Shown here piece after piece: positions 33,128-41,639 of a DNA stretch of 64,000 nucleotides. The DNA is from DATCBF01 sp964401995. Lineage in GTDB: Bacteria > Actinomycetota > Thermoleophilia > Solirubrobacterales > 70-9. How positions within the stretch are numbered: position 1 is the stretch's first letter; each line of letters begins with the position of its first letter. The position numbers and the translations under genes are program-made. The stretch is from NCBI GenBank assembly GCA_964401995.1, contig CAYOAP010000004.1, positions 1 to 64,000 of the forward strand. The letters are read 5' to 3'. The notes under the pieces are model-generated. The model ran no database searches and was not told the origin of the DNA. It saw nothing but the letters and a program-made list of their open reading frames with translations.

Positions 33128-33862
33128 ATGAGGCTGGAGGGACGAAAGGCGCTCGTGACCGGCGGGGCCAGTGGAATCGGCGCCGCGACTGCCGCGCGGC
33201 TCGCCGCCGAGGGGGCCGAGGTCTGGATCGGCGACATCGATACCGAGGGCGCAGAGCGGATCGCTGGCGAGATCGCCGGCCACGCGCTCGAGCTCGACGT
33301 GACCGACCTCGACGCGGCCAAAGCAGCGGTCGAGGAGACCGGCACGCTCGACATCCTCGTCAACAACGCCGGCACCGACGAGTTCGGCTTCTTCACCTAC
33401 ACGACGCCCGAGCAGTGGAAGAAGGTGCTCGACATCAACCTCGGTGGCGTCCTCAACTGCACCTACGCCGCGTTGCCCGGCATGCAGCAGGCCAAATACG
33501 GCCGCATCGTCAACATGGCCTCTGAGGCGGGGCGGGTCGGCTCCAAGGGCTCGGCCGTCTACTCGGCCGCCAAGGGCGCCGTGATCGCCTTCTCGAAGGT
33601 GATCGCCCGCGAGAACGGGCGCTACGGGATCACCGCCAACTCGATCGCCCCCGGCCCGATCGAGACGCCTTTGCTGATGGGCGCCAAGGAGTTCGGCGAG
33701 ATCGGCGACAAAATCATCGAGACGATGAAATCCCTGACCCAGATGGGCCGCCTCGGCCGCCCCGACGAGGTCGCCGCCGCAGTCGCCTTCCTAGCTTCAG
33801 ATGACGCCACTTTCGTGACCGGGGAGACCCTGGGCGTAAGCGGCGGCCTCGGCATGGTCTAG
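33128..33862 (+). CDS. Short-chain dehydrogenase/reductase (BadH/FabG-like)
   Basis: A 244-residue NAD(P)-dependent SDR: TGGASGIG cofactor motif near residue 12, NNAG near residue 80, catalytic Ser in MASEAGR and YSAAK. The region LDILVNNAGTDEFGFFTYT, VARENGRYGITANSIAPGP and the end GETLGVSGGLGMV resemble BadH (2-hydroxycyclohexanecarboxyl-CoA dehydrogenase) and acetoacetyl-CoA reductases. Acting on a 3-hydroxyacyl-CoA would suit the nearby acetoacetyl-CoA genes, but the substrate is not shown by sequence. Confidence 0.85.
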   Translation: MRLEGRKALVTGGASGIGAATAARLAAEGAEVWIGDIDTEGAERIAGEIAGHALELDVTDLDAAKAAVEETGTLDILVNNAGTDEFGFFTYTTPEQWKKVLDINLGGVLNCTYAALPGMQQAKYGRIVNMASEAGRVGSKGSAVYSAAKGAVIAFSKVIARENGRYGITANSIAPGPIETPLLMGAKEFGEIGDKIIETMKSLTQMGRLGRPDEVAAAVAFLASDDATFVTGETLGVSGGLGMV

Positions 33863-33883
33863 CCCCAGGGGGGAGAGTTTCCG

Positions 33884-33929
33884 CGACTGTGGACTTGACC
33901 ACACGATGGCGTGGTCAACTGCACAGTCG
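33884..33929. promoter_or_regulatory. 46-base interrupted palindrome over a start codon
   Basis: CGACTGTG (33884-33891) pairs with CACAGTCG (33922-33929), and TTGACCAC (33895-33902) with GTGGTCAA (33911-33918), symmetrically around an 8-base loop that contains the ATG of the DUF559 gene. As RNA it would hide the start; as DNA it could be an operator. Confidence 0.75.
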
Positions 33930-34832
33930 TTGAGCAGCCGCTCTGCCTGGAAGCTTGTTGCCGATCAGCACGGAGTCGTGGCTCGGCGGCAGCTCTTGGA
34001 GCTCGGGCTTAGCGCCCGCGCGATTGAACACCGGATCGCGACTGGGCGGTTGCGTCCGTTGATGCGTGGCGTTTACGTGGTCGGTCGTTTCGAGCTCTCA
34101 CGGGAGGGGCGTTGGATGGCCGCAATTCTTGCCTGTGGAGAGGAGGCAGTGCTCAGCCACCGCAGTGCCGCGGCGTTATGGGGGATTGGCGCTGAGAACG
34201 ACGGCAAGGTCAACATCTCCGTACCTGCTTCGTCTTTCAATCGGCCTCCCGGGATTCGGGTGCATCGCTGTCAGCGTTTGAGGCCCGACGAACTCCGTGC
34301 TCGTCATCGGGTTCCGGTCACAAGCCCAGTCCGCACGCTCATCGACCTTGTGGCCGAGCTCGACTCGTTCGAACTTGAGCGGGCGATCAATGAGGCTGAC
34401 AAGCACGATCTGATCACTCCTCACGCGCTGCGGGCGGCGCTTGACGCGTTCTCAGGGCAGCCTGGAGTTCGTCGCTTGAGGACGGTGCTCGATCGCCGTA
34501 CCTTTCGCATGACCGACTCCAACCTGGAGCGGCACTTCCTGCCGATCGTCGACCAGGTCGGATTGCCACGGCCGCTGACGCAGCGCTATGTCAACGGCTT
34601 CAAAGTCGACTTCTTCTGGCCCGACCTCGGCCTTGTGATCGAGACTGACGGCTTGCGCTACCACCGCACTCCCGCCGAGCAGGCCCGAGACCGGCTGCGC
34701 GACCAGACCCACACCGCAGCCGGCTTCACCCAGCTTCGCTTCAGCCATGCCCAGGTCAAATACGAGCCCGCTCATGTGCGCCAGGTTCTGGCTGCCGTCG
34801 CCCGCCGACTCGATCGTGCCGTTGACGCCTAA
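33906..34832 (+). CDS. DUF559 / AbiEi-like protein (intact copy)
   Basis: A 308-residue protein in two parts. Residues 15-165 resemble AbiEi-type winged-helix antitoxins: ADQHGVVARRQLLELGLSAR, SREGRWMAAILACGEEAVLS and VTSPVRTLIDLVAELD. Residues 195-300 are a DUF559 Vsr-like nuclease fold: FKVDFFWPDLGLVIETDG and YHRTPAEQARDRLRDQ, with Asp and Glu in PD-(D/E)xK positions. It is homologous to the interrupted gene at 8784-12768. No AbiEii-type nucleotidyltransferase toxin lies beside it. Whether it defends, regulates or is domesticated is unknown. It ends ten bases before the HMG-CoA lyase start. Confidence 0.8.
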   Translation: MAWSTAQSLSSRSAWKLVADQHGVVARRQLLELGLSARAIEHRIATGRLRPLMRGVYVVGRFELSREGRWMAAILACGEEAVLSHRSAAALWGIGAENDGKVNISVPASSFNRPPGIRVHRCQRLRPDELRARHRVPVTSPVRTLIDLVAELDSFELERAINEADKHDLITPHALRAALDAFSGQPGVRRLRTVLDRRTFRMTDSNLERHFLPIVDQVGLPRPLTQRYVNGFKVDFFWPDLGLVIETDGLRYHRTPAEQARDRLRDQTHTAAGFTQLRFSHAQVKYEPAHVRQVLAAVARRLDRAVDA

Positions 34833-34842
34833 GCTGCCGTCT

Positions 34843-35763
34843 ATGACCGACCTGCCCAGCAGCGTCCGCATCCGCGAGGTCGGCCCTCGTGACGGATTCC
34901 AGAACGAGCCGGAGACGATCGCCGCCGAGGACAAGGTGCGGCTGATCGACATGCTCTCGGCGACCGGGTTGAAGCGGATGGAGGTGACCTCGTTCGTGCG
35001 GCCGGACGTGATCCCGCAGCTCGCCGACGCCGAGCAGGTGCTGGCCGCGGTGCAGCGGCGCGAGGACGTCGCCTTCTCAGTCCTGATCCCCAACGAGCGC
35101 GGGTTGGAGCGGGCGCTGACGATGCGTGATCGCTTCGACGAGGTCAGCGTCTTCCTCTCCGCCTCGGAGACCCACAACCGGCGCAACGTCAACCGCTCGG
35201 TCGAGGAGTCCCTGAGCGGCCTGGAGCGGACGCTGGCGACTGCCCGCGAGGCCGGTCTGCGCTGCGAGGGAGTGATCGCGACCTCCTTCGGCTGTCCCTA
35301 CGAGGGCGAGGTCCCGCCGGAGCGCGTCTTTGAGATCGCCGAGCGGCTGGCCGCGGCAGGCTGCGACGAGGTCGGCTTCGGCGACACGACCGGGATGGCG
35401 AATCCGCGCCAGGTCCACGTGTTCTTCGCCGCAGCCCGCGAGCGCCTGGCCGGCGCCGAGCTGACCGCCCACTTCCACAACACCCGCGGCCAGGGCCTCG
35501 CCAACGTGCTGGCGGCGGTGGAGGAGGGGATCGATTCCTTCGAGTCGAGCTTCGGCGAGCTCGGTGGCTGCCCGGTGCCGCCGGGATCGACCGGCAACAT
35601 CTCGACCGAGGACGTGGTCTCGATGCTGCACGAGATGGGGATCGAGACCGGGGTGGACCTGCCGCTGCTGATCGAGGCATCCCGCGCCGCCCAGGAGGTC
35701 TTGGGCCGCCCGCTCGGAGCGCACGTGCTGCGCGCGGGGCCTGTGGACTGGCACCGCGGTTAG
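34843..35763 (+). CDS. Hydroxymethylglutaryl-CoA lyase
   Basis: A 306-residue HMGL-type TIM-barrel lyase that cleaves HMG-CoA to acetyl-CoA and acetoacetate. The ATG giving MTDLPSSVRIREVGPRDGFQ is used; an upstream in-frame start overlaps the DUF559 gene. REVGPRDGFQNEP carries the catalytic Arg and metal Asp, VTSFVRPD follows, FGDTTGMANP and HFHNTRGQGLAN hold the metal His pair, and GGCPVPPGSTGNISTED contains the catalytic Cys region. Ten bases separate it from the carboxylase gene, which fits leucine degradation. Confidence 0.93.
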   Translation: MTDLPSSVRIREVGPRDGFQNEPETIAAEDKVRLIDMLSATGLKRMEVTSFVRPDVIPQLADAEQVLAAVQRREDVAFSVLIPNERGLERALTMRDRFDEVSVFLSASETHNRRNVNRSVEESLSGLERTLATAREAGLRCEGVIATSFGCPYEGEVPPERVFEIAERLAAAGCDEVGFGDTTGMANPRQVHVFFAAARERLAGAELTAHFHNTRGQGLANVLAAVEEGIDSFESSFGELGGCPVPPGSTGNISTEDVVSMLHEMGIETGVDLPLLIEASRAAQEVLGRPLGAHVLRAGPVDWHRG

Positions 35764-35773
35764 GCTCCCGCCC

Positions 35774-37297
35774 GTGACCGACTTCGCAGAGGCCCTCGAG
35801 GCCGCTCTCTCCGGCGGCCCCCAGCGCCACCACGAGAAGACCGCCGAACAGGGCAAGCTGCCCGTCCGCGAGCGGGTCGAGCGGCTGGTCGATCCCGGCT
35901 CCTTCTCCGAGGAGGCGGCGCTCGCCAACTGGGAGAAGGAGGGGCTCGGCGCCGACGGCGTCGTCACCGGCCTGGCCACGATCGACGGCCGCCGGGTGGC
36001 GCTGATGGCGAACGACCCGACGGTCAAGGCCGGCTCCTGGGGCCCGAAGACGGTCGAGAAGATCCTCCGCGTCCAGGAGCGGGCGCTGAAGCTGCAGCTG
36101 CCGATGGTCTACCTGGTCGACTCGGCCGGGGCGCGGATCACCGACCAGGTGCAGATGTTCCCCGGCCGTCGCGGCGCGGGGCGGATCTTCCACAACGAGG
36201 TGCGGCTCTCCGGCCAGGTGCCGCAGGTCTGCCTGCTGTTCGGCCCCAGCGCCGCCGGTGGCGCCTACATCCCCGCCTTCTGCGATGTCGTGATCATGCG
36301 CGAGGGCAATGCCTCGATGTACCTGGGCTCGCCGCGGATGGCGGAGATGGTGATCGGCGAGACCGTGACCCTGGAGGAGATGGGCGGGGCGAAGATGCAT
36401 ACCGGCGTCTCCGGCTGCGGCCACTTCCTGGTCAAGAGCGACGAGGAGGCGATCGACCTCGCCAAGCGCTACCTCTCCTATATGCCGACCAGCTGGCGCC
36501 AGGGGCCGCCGGCGGCGGCGGCGCCGGTGGCACCGTCCTCGCAGGCGGCGATCGCCGAGATCGTCCCCGCCGACGAGAACCAGCCCTTCGACATGCGCGA
36601 GGTGCTCGAGGTCCTGCTCGACGGCGACAGCTTCCTCGAGGTCCACAAGCGCTGGGCGAAGGAGCTGATCGTCGGCTACGGCCGGCTCGACGGCCGCGTC
36701 GTCGGCGTCGTCGCCAACCAGCCCCGCTACACCGGCGGCGTCCTCTTCGTCGACTCCGCCGACAAGGCGGCGCGTTTCATCCAGACCTGCAACGCCTTCA
36801 ACGTGCCACTGCTCTTCCTCGCCGACGTGCCCGGCTTCATGATCGGCACCGCGGTCGAGCGCCAGGGGATCATCCGCCACGGGGCGAAGATGATCAGCGC
36901 CGTCTCCGAGGCGACGGTGCCGAAGATCTCGGTCGTCGTCCGCAAGGCCTACGGCGCCGGCCTCTACGCGATGGCCGGGCCCGCCTTCGAGCCCGACTGC
37001 TGCATCGCCCTGCCCGGCGCCTCGATCGCCGTGATGGGGCCGCAGGCGGCGATCAACGCCGTCTTCTACAACCAGATCCAGGCGATCGAGGACGAGGCCG
37101 AGCGCGAGCGCTTCGTCGAGGAGAAGCGGGCGGAGTACGCCGAGGACATCGACCTCCTCCACCTCGCCTCCGAGCTGGTCGTCGACGCCGTTGTGCCGCC
37201 CGAGGATCTGCGCGCCGACCTGATTCAGCGCTTCGCGATGGCAGCCGGCAAGGATCGTTCCTTCGCTGAGCGCCGCAACCCAGTCACGCCCGCCTGA
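35774..37297 (+). CDS. Acyl-CoA carboxylase carboxyltransferase (beta) subunit, probably methylcrotonyl- or propionyl-CoA
   Basis: A 507-residue biotin-dependent carboxyltransferase subunit. The N-domain has KLPVRERVERLVDPGSF and VYLVDSAGARITDQVQMFPG with the GRRGAGRIFHN stretch. The CoA-binding C-domain has GVVANQPRYTGGVLFVDSADKAARFI, PLLFLADVPGFMIGTAVERQGIIRHGAKM and MGPQAAINAVFYNQI. FPGRRGAGRIFHNE favours a methylcrotonyl-CoA carboxylase-like branch, in line with the HMG-CoA lyase next door. No biotin-carrier or carboxylase alpha gene is in the window. GTG start. Confidence 0.88.
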   Translation: MTDFAEALEAALSGGPQRHHEKTAEQGKLPVRERVERLVDPGSFSEEAALANWEKEGLGADGVVTGLATIDGRRVALMANDPTVKAGSWGPKTVEKILRVQERALKLQLPMVYLVDSAGARITDQVQMFPGRRGAGRIFHNEVRLSGQVPQVCLLFGPSAAGGAYIPAFCDVVIMREGNASMYLGSPRMAEMVIGETVTLEEMGGAKMHTGVSGCGHFLVKSDEEAIDLAKRYLSYMPTSWRQGPPAAAAPVAPSSQAAIAEIVPADENQPFDMREVLEVLLDGDSFLEVHKRWAKELIVGYGRLDGRVVGVVANQPRYTGGVLFVDSADKAARFIQTCNAFNVPLLFLADVPGFMIGTAVERQGIIRHGAKMISAVSEATVPKISVVVRKAYGAGLYAMAGPAFEPDCCIALPGASIAVMGPQAAINAVFYNQIQAIEDEAERERFVEEKRAEYAEDIDLLHLASELVVDAVVPPEDLRADLIQRFAMAAGKDRSFAERRNPVTPA

Positions 37298-37331
37298 GGG
37301 CGGCTTTAGCCCGTCTCGCTACCGTTTTGGG

Positions 37332-38000
37332 ATGAATGTGAACGTCAAGCGGCCCCTGGCCGGCTGGTTTGCCTGCGTCGTCGCCCTGATCGGGCTGACC
37401 CTGGCCGCCTACGGGGTCGATCCCTTCCAGCGCCTCGACGCGACTGCGCTGAGCCGCTTCGCCGCCCACCAGGCCTCCTCGTTTGGCTCGGCCGCCGAAT
37501 TCTTCGCCCACCTCGCCGATCCGCTGCCGTTGCTGGCGATCCTGGCCGGGATCTGCGCCCTCGGCCTCTACTGGGGCCGGCCCCGGCAGGTGCTTGCCGC
37601 GGTCGCGGTCGTCGCCGGGGCCAACCTGACCACGCAGATCCTCAAGGTCGCGCTCGCCCACCCGCGCTTCCAGCCGGTCCTCGGCCTGCATCAGCTTGGC
37701 CCCGTCGCCTTTCCCAGCGGCCACTCGACCGCGGCGGCCTCGGTCGCCGTCGCCCTGCTGCTCGTCACGCCTTGGCGCTTGCGGCCGCTCGCCTTTGTCG
37801 TCGGCGCCGGCTTCGTCGCCGCGGTCGGCTGCTCGGTCCTCATCCTCTCCTGGCACTACCCGAGCGACGTGCTCGGCGGAATCCTCGTCGCCTCGGCCTG
37901 GGGCTTCGCGGCGCTGGCCTGCCTCAACTGGGCTGAGCAGCTCGGCGAGCTTCGCCGCCCGGCTCAGGTCTCCAGCCGCGCCGCCATCTCCGTGAAGTAG
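37332..38000 (+). CDS. PAP2-family membrane phosphatase
   Basis: A 222-residue six-helix membrane protein of the phosphatidic-acid phosphatase type 2 family, which removes phosphate from lipid or polyprenyl phosphates outside the membrane. The three acid phosphatase motifs are visible: K-x6-R as KVALAHPR, PSGH in FPSGHSTAA, and S-x5-H-x3-D as SWHYPSD. The Pro after the first-motif Arg is replaced by Phe. Its last 37 bases overlap the 3' end of the convergent acetoacetyl-CoA synthetase gene. Confidence 0.85.
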   Translation: MNVNVKRPLAGWFACVVALIGLTLAAYGVDPFQRLDATALSRFAAHQASSFGSAAEFFAHLADPLPLLAILAGICALGLYWGRPRQVLAAVAVVAGANLTTQILKVALAHPRFQPVLGLHQLGPVAFPSGHSTAAASVAVALLLVTPWRLRPLAFVVGAGFVAAVGCSVLILSWHYPSDVLGGILVASAWGFAALACLNWAEQLGELRRPAQVSSRAAISVK

Positions 38001-39958
38001 TCGAGCGCCGCCGGGTTGGCGAGCGAGTCGCGGCTGGCCGCCTTCTCGGCGGGGGTGCCCATTAGGATCCGCTTGACCGGCACCTCCAGCACCTTGCCGC
38101 TCAGCGTCCGTGGCACCTCCTCGATCTGGAAGACCTCATCGGGGACGTGTCGCGGCGAGCAGTGCTCACGGACGCGGCGGGCGATCTCCTTCGGTAGCGC
38201 CTCGTCGAGCTCGGCCCCGTCGCGGAGGACGACGAAGAGCGGCATCCAGCCCTCGGTGCCCGGCCGCGGGATGTCGACGACCAGCGCATCGACGATCTGG
38301 TCGATGCTGAGCACGGCGCGGTAGATCTCGCTGGTGCCCATGCGGATGCCGGAGCGGTTGATGGTCGAATCCGAGCGGCCGTAGATGACGGCGGTGCCGC
38401 GGGCGGTGATTTCGATCCAGTCGCCGTGGCGCCAGACCCCGGGGTACTGCTCGAAGTAGCTGGCCCGGTAGCGGCTGCCGTCGGGGTCGCCCCAGAAGCG
38501 GACCGGCATCGAGGGCATCGGCTCGGTCACAACCAGCTCGCCGACCTCGCCGATCAGCGCTTTCCCGCCCTCATCCCAGGCCTCGACCGCGGCCCCGAGC
38601 GCCCGCCCCTGCAGCTCACCGCGGTAGACGGGGAGCAGGGAGACGCCGCCGACGAAGGCGGTGCAGAGGTCGGTGCCGCCGCTGGTCGAGAAGAGCCAGG
38701 TGTCGGCGCCGAGGTGCTCGTAGATCCAGTCGAAGCCCTCGGGGGAGAGGGGGGAGCCGGTCGAGCCGACCGCCCCCAGGCGGCTGAGGTCGCGGCCGGC
38801 GCCGGGCTCGACCCCGTCCTTCATGCAGGCGGCGATGTAGGAGGCGCTGGTGCCGAACATCGTCACCTCGGCCCGCTCGGCCAGGTCCCAGAGGACGTTC
38901 ATGTCGGGATAGCCGGGGCTGCCGTCGTAGAGGACGATCGCGGCCCTGGTCAGCAGGCCGGAGACGAGGAAGTTCCACATCATCCAGCCGGTCGTGGTGA
39001 ACCAGAAGAGGCGGTCGCCGGGGTGGGAGTCGACGTGGAGGTGGAGCTTCTTCAGGTGCTCGAGCAGGATCCCGCCCTGGCCCTGGACGATCGCCTTCGG
39101 CAGCCCGGTGGTGCCGGAGGAGTAGAGGACCCAGAGCGGGTGGTCGAAGGGGACGCGCTCGAAGCTGAGCTCGGCGCCTTCTCCCGCGGCCAGCAGCTCG
39201 TCCCAGCGCATCGTCTTGTCGAGGGCGCCGAGATCGGGGTCGGAGTCGAGGTAGGGGAGGACGACGGTGCGGGCCAGGGTCGGCATCGCCTCCTGCAGGC
39301 GGGCGATCGTCTCGCGGCGGTCGAAGTCCTTGCCGCCGTAGCGGTAGCCGTCGACCGCGAACAGGACCTTGGGCTCGATCTGGGCGAAGCGGTCGATCAC
39401 GCTGGCGGGGCCGAAGTCGGGCGAGCAGGAGGACCAGATCGCGCCCAGCGAGGCGCTGGCGAGGAAGGCGACGATCGCCTCGGGGATGTTCGGCAGGTAG
39501 GCGACGACCCGGTCGCCGCGCTCGACCCCGAGCTCGCGCAGCCCGGCGGCGACCGCCGCGACCTGGGCCCGCAGCTCGCCCCAGCTCAGCTCGCCAAGCT
39601 GGCGCAGCTCGGAGGCGTGCAGGATCGCCGTCTCGGCGTCGTCTTTGCCGGCGAAGACATGTTCGGCGTAGTTGAGGCTGGCGCCGGGGAACCAGCTCGC
39701 GCCCGGCATCTCGCGGCTGGCCAGGGCCGGTGAGGGATCGCCGTCGGCCTGCACCTCGAAGAAGTCCCAGATCGAGCGCCAGAACGCCTCCAGATCATCG
39801 ACTGACCACTGCCAGAGTTCCTCGTAGGTTTCGAACAGCAGCCCGCGCTCACCATTCAGCCAGCGCAGGTATTCGGTCAGCCGCGAGTTCTCGATCAGCT
39901 CTGGCGACGGCGACCAGAGCAGGTCGCCCCCTCCGTTGTCAGTTGCCCCGGAGCTCAC
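37964..39958 (-). CDS. Acetoacetyl-CoA synthetase
   Basis: A 664-residue AMP-forming ligase of the ANL superfamily that activates acetoacetate. The family-specific N-terminus LWSPSPELIENSRLTEYLRW and GASWFPGASLNYAEHVF are present, with the AMP motifs LYSSGTTGLPKAIVQGQGG, FTTTGWMMWNF, GGTDLCTAFVGG and the hinge/lysine region RTLSGKVLEVPVKRIL. GTG start. It would regenerate acetoacetyl-CoA from the acetoacetate released by HMG-CoA lyase, a precursor of crotonyl-CoA for Ccr. Confidence 0.94.
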   Translation of the reverse strand: MSSGATDNGGGDLLWSPSPELIENSRLTEYLRWLNGERGLLFETYEELWQWSVDDLEAFWRSIWDFFEVQADGDPSPALASREMPGASWFPGASLNYAEHVFAGKDDAETAILHASELRQLGELSWGELRAQVAAVAAGLRELGVERGDRVVAYLPNIPEAIVAFLASASLGAIWSSCSPDFGPASVIDRFAQIEPKVLFAVDGYRYGGKDFDRRETIARLQEAMPTLARTVVLPYLDSDPDLGALDKTMRWDELLAAGEGAELSFERVPFDHPLWVLYSSGTTGLPKAIVQGQGGILLEHLKKLHLHVDSHPGDRLFWFTTTGWMMWNFLVSGLLTRAAIVLYDGSPGYPDMNVLWDLAERAEVTMFGTSASYIAACMKDGVEPGAGRDLSRLGAVGSTGSPLSPEGFDWIYEHLGADTWLFSTSGGTDLCTAFVGGVSLLPVYRGELQGRALGAAVEAWDEGGKALIGEVGELVVTEPMPSMPVRFWGDPDGSRYRASYFEQYPGVWRHGDWIEITARGTAVIYGRSDSTINRSGIRMGTSEIYRAVLSIDQIVDALVVDIPRPGTEGWMPLFVVLRDGAELDEALPKEIARRVREHCSPRHVPDEVFQIEEVPRTLSGKVLEVPVKRILMGTPAEKAASRDSLANPAALDYFTEMAARLET

Positions 39959-40016
39959 CGGTCGCTTATACCCGATGCGTTATGTCCGGCGGCGGTCGCT
40001 TATCTTTCCTGCCGGC

Positions 40017-40100
40017 GCCGGAGTGGCGGAACTGGCATACGCGATCGGCTCAAAATCGATTGCCCTTACGGGCTTGTGGGTTCGAATCCCACCTCCGGCA
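40017..40100 (+). tRNA. tRNA-Leu (anticodon CAA)
   Basis: The acceptor GCCGGAG pairs with CTCCGGC, discriminator A. The anticodon stem ATCGG/TCGAT encloses CTCAAAA (anticodon CAA). A long variable arm and GTGGG-TTCGAAT-CCCAC T-arm confirm a class II leucine tRNA. CCA is not encoded. Confidence 0.95.
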
Positions 40101-40122
40101 TCGAGCTAGCGGGAAGGCGGCG

Positions 40123-40665
40123 CTAAGCGGGGAGCGGCTCGCCCTGCTCGGGCGGGGCGCCGGCCCCGTAGTCCTCGCCGGACCCGATCGGGCGCTCCTC
40201 CTCGACGTGCCACTCCTGGTTGAAGCCATAGAGGGCGGCGACGATGAGGACGATCTGGAGCAGGGCGAGGATGACGACGAGCAGGCCGATCAGCGGCACC
40301 GGGATCAGGGCGTGCTCGAACCCGGCCTTGTCGCGGGCGAACCAGCTTTCGGCCCCGACCGCGCAGAAGATCGCCAGGATCATCGAGAGCGCGGCGGCCA
40401 CCGGCAGGATGCCGCGGCTCCAGCGGAAGACGAGGAAGGCGAAGAAGGCGTAGAGCAGCGTGTAGATGATGCAGACCAGCCCCATCGCGCTGCCGCCGAC
40501 CAGCAGCGAGAAGCCGGTGACGGTGATGATCCCCGCCAGCGCAGCCGTCGCGAGCATCAGAAAGACGATCACGAACTTAGTCGTAACCGACTCGGCTTTC
40601 TCCCGATTTGGCCGCCACAACTCGTAGCCGGGCCTGACCTCTCCTACTGCCACGCCATCGATCAT
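40123..40665 (-). CDS. Hypothetical membrane protein
   Basis: A 180-residue protein with five likely membrane helices (TKFVIVFLMLATAALAGII, SLLVGGSAMGLVCIIYTLLY, FFAFLVFRWSRGILPVAAAL, then two more ending LIVAALYGFN). A cytoplasmic-looking N-terminus and an acidic, Pro-rich tail flank them. I do not recognise a family. It lies between two tRNA-Leu genes on the opposite strand. Confidence 0.75.
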   Translation of the reverse strand: MIDGVAVGEVRPGYELWRPNREKAESVTTKFVIVFLMLATAALAGIITVTGFSLLVGGSAMGLVCIIYTLLYAFFAFLVFRWSRGILPVAAALSMILAIFCAVGAESWFARDKAGFEHALIPVPLIGLLVVILALLQIVLIVAALYGFNQEWHVEEERPIGSGEDYGAGAPPEQGEPLPA

Positions 40666-40727
40666 AGAATCTTCAAGCGACGGTGCGTCGTTGGTTGCGC
40701 GTTAAGCGCGCGGACGCAGCGAGTTAC

Positions 40728-40810
40728 GCGGGCGTGGTGAAATGGTAAACACGCTGGCTTTAGGTGCCAGTGCTCGAAAGAGCTTGGGGGTTCAAGTCCC
40801 TCCGCCCGCA
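40728..40810 (+). tRNA. tRNA-Leu (anticodon TAG)
   Basis: The acceptor GCGGGCG pairs with CGCCCGC, discriminator A. The stem CTGGC/GCCAG encloses TTTAGGT (anticodon TAG). The long variable arm is TGCTCGAAAGAGCTT. CCA is not encoded. Its last 19 bases are overlapped on the other strand by the LAGLIDADG-gene frame. Confidence 0.95.
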
Positions 40811-41580
40811 TGGCGCTTCGGCCCTACGAACGAGTCGAGCAGCTCGACGCTTTTACGGTCGGCGACCGAGATGTTCTTGTGGCTGGACTGAGTCCAGCGG
40901 ACTCCCAGCTTGTCGCACGCTTCGCAGAACAAGCCACGTATGTCGGCTGAGAAGTTGGTGAAGAAGTAGCGAGGGTAGGCGTAAACGCGGGGACCGCTGT
41001 TCGGGAGGTCGACCGTGAAGCGATTGAGGACCCGCGATCCATCCGAGTGGATGAGTCCGCGGATAAACGGCTTCGGAAAGCAGTCGACGATCTCTTGCTG
41101 CCAATCGACAAGGACGATCGGCCGCTTGTGCTTCTTGCCGGCGCCGTGCTGTGGGAAGGCCATTGGCCAGAGTGGGCTCCCAGACGTGATTCGGATCGAT
41201 CTGCCCTTTGGTGTTTTCCGCAGCGAAATCCGGACCTTGACCTCCAAGACTCTTGAGATCGCGTCGCTGCACTCATCGGCTATTCCTGGATAGAGGGGGT
41301 CAAGGGCGATTTCGAGCACGGGAGATAGGGCGGCATGGGCGATGTATCCATCGCCCAGATAGATGCCGAGGAGGTAGCTGTAGCTCTCTGGGTCGGATGG
41401 TTGCCAGGTGGCTGGAAGTGCGCGACGGCATGTGCGCGGCACTCCCCGCGCTCGCCACCGCTGAACGGTTCCTCGGCTCACTCCTGATTGGCGAGCGATC
41501 TCACGATCGCTGAGATTGGTGCCGAAAAGAACTTTGACCATCTTGATCTCTGGACTGGAGCGGTTGTGGGACACGAACAT
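40792..41580 (-). CDS. HTH-LAGLIDADG homing-endonuclease-like protein
   Basis: A 262-residue protein. An N-terminal helix-turn-helix (LSDREIARQSGVSRGTVQRW) is followed by two LAGLIDADG-type helices, SYLLGIYLGDGYI near residue 70 and FIRGLIHSDGSR near residue 170, and by FPQHGAGKKHKRPIVL and VGPKR. The conserved acidic residues (GDG and SDG) of the nuclease are kept. ATG giving MFVSHNRSS or the later MVKVLFG are both possible starts. The frame runs five codons past the expected VGPKRH end into the tRNA-Leu(TAG) gene. It is free-standing, not in an intron. Similar proteins are widespread in actinobacteria; a regulator descended from homing nucleases is an alternative. Confidence 0.82.
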   Translation of the reverse strand: MFVSHNRSSPEIKMVKVLFGTNLSDREIARQSGVSRGTVQRWRARGVPRTCRRALPATWQPSDPESYSYLLGIYLGDGYIAHAALSPVLEIALDPLYPGIADECSDAISRVLEVKVRISLRKTPKGRSIRITSGSPLWPMAFPQHGAGKKHKRPIVLVDWQQEIVDCFPKPFIRGLIHSDGSRVLNRFTVDLPNSGPRVYAYPRYFFTNFSADIRGLFCEACDKLGVRWTQSSHKNISVADRKSVELLDSFVGPKRHAGGGT

Positions 41581-41639
41581 ATGTTCGTCCAAACGTCGGA
41601 CGTCATCCAGGCGACGTGGCCGTAGACTTCGGCGCCCCT

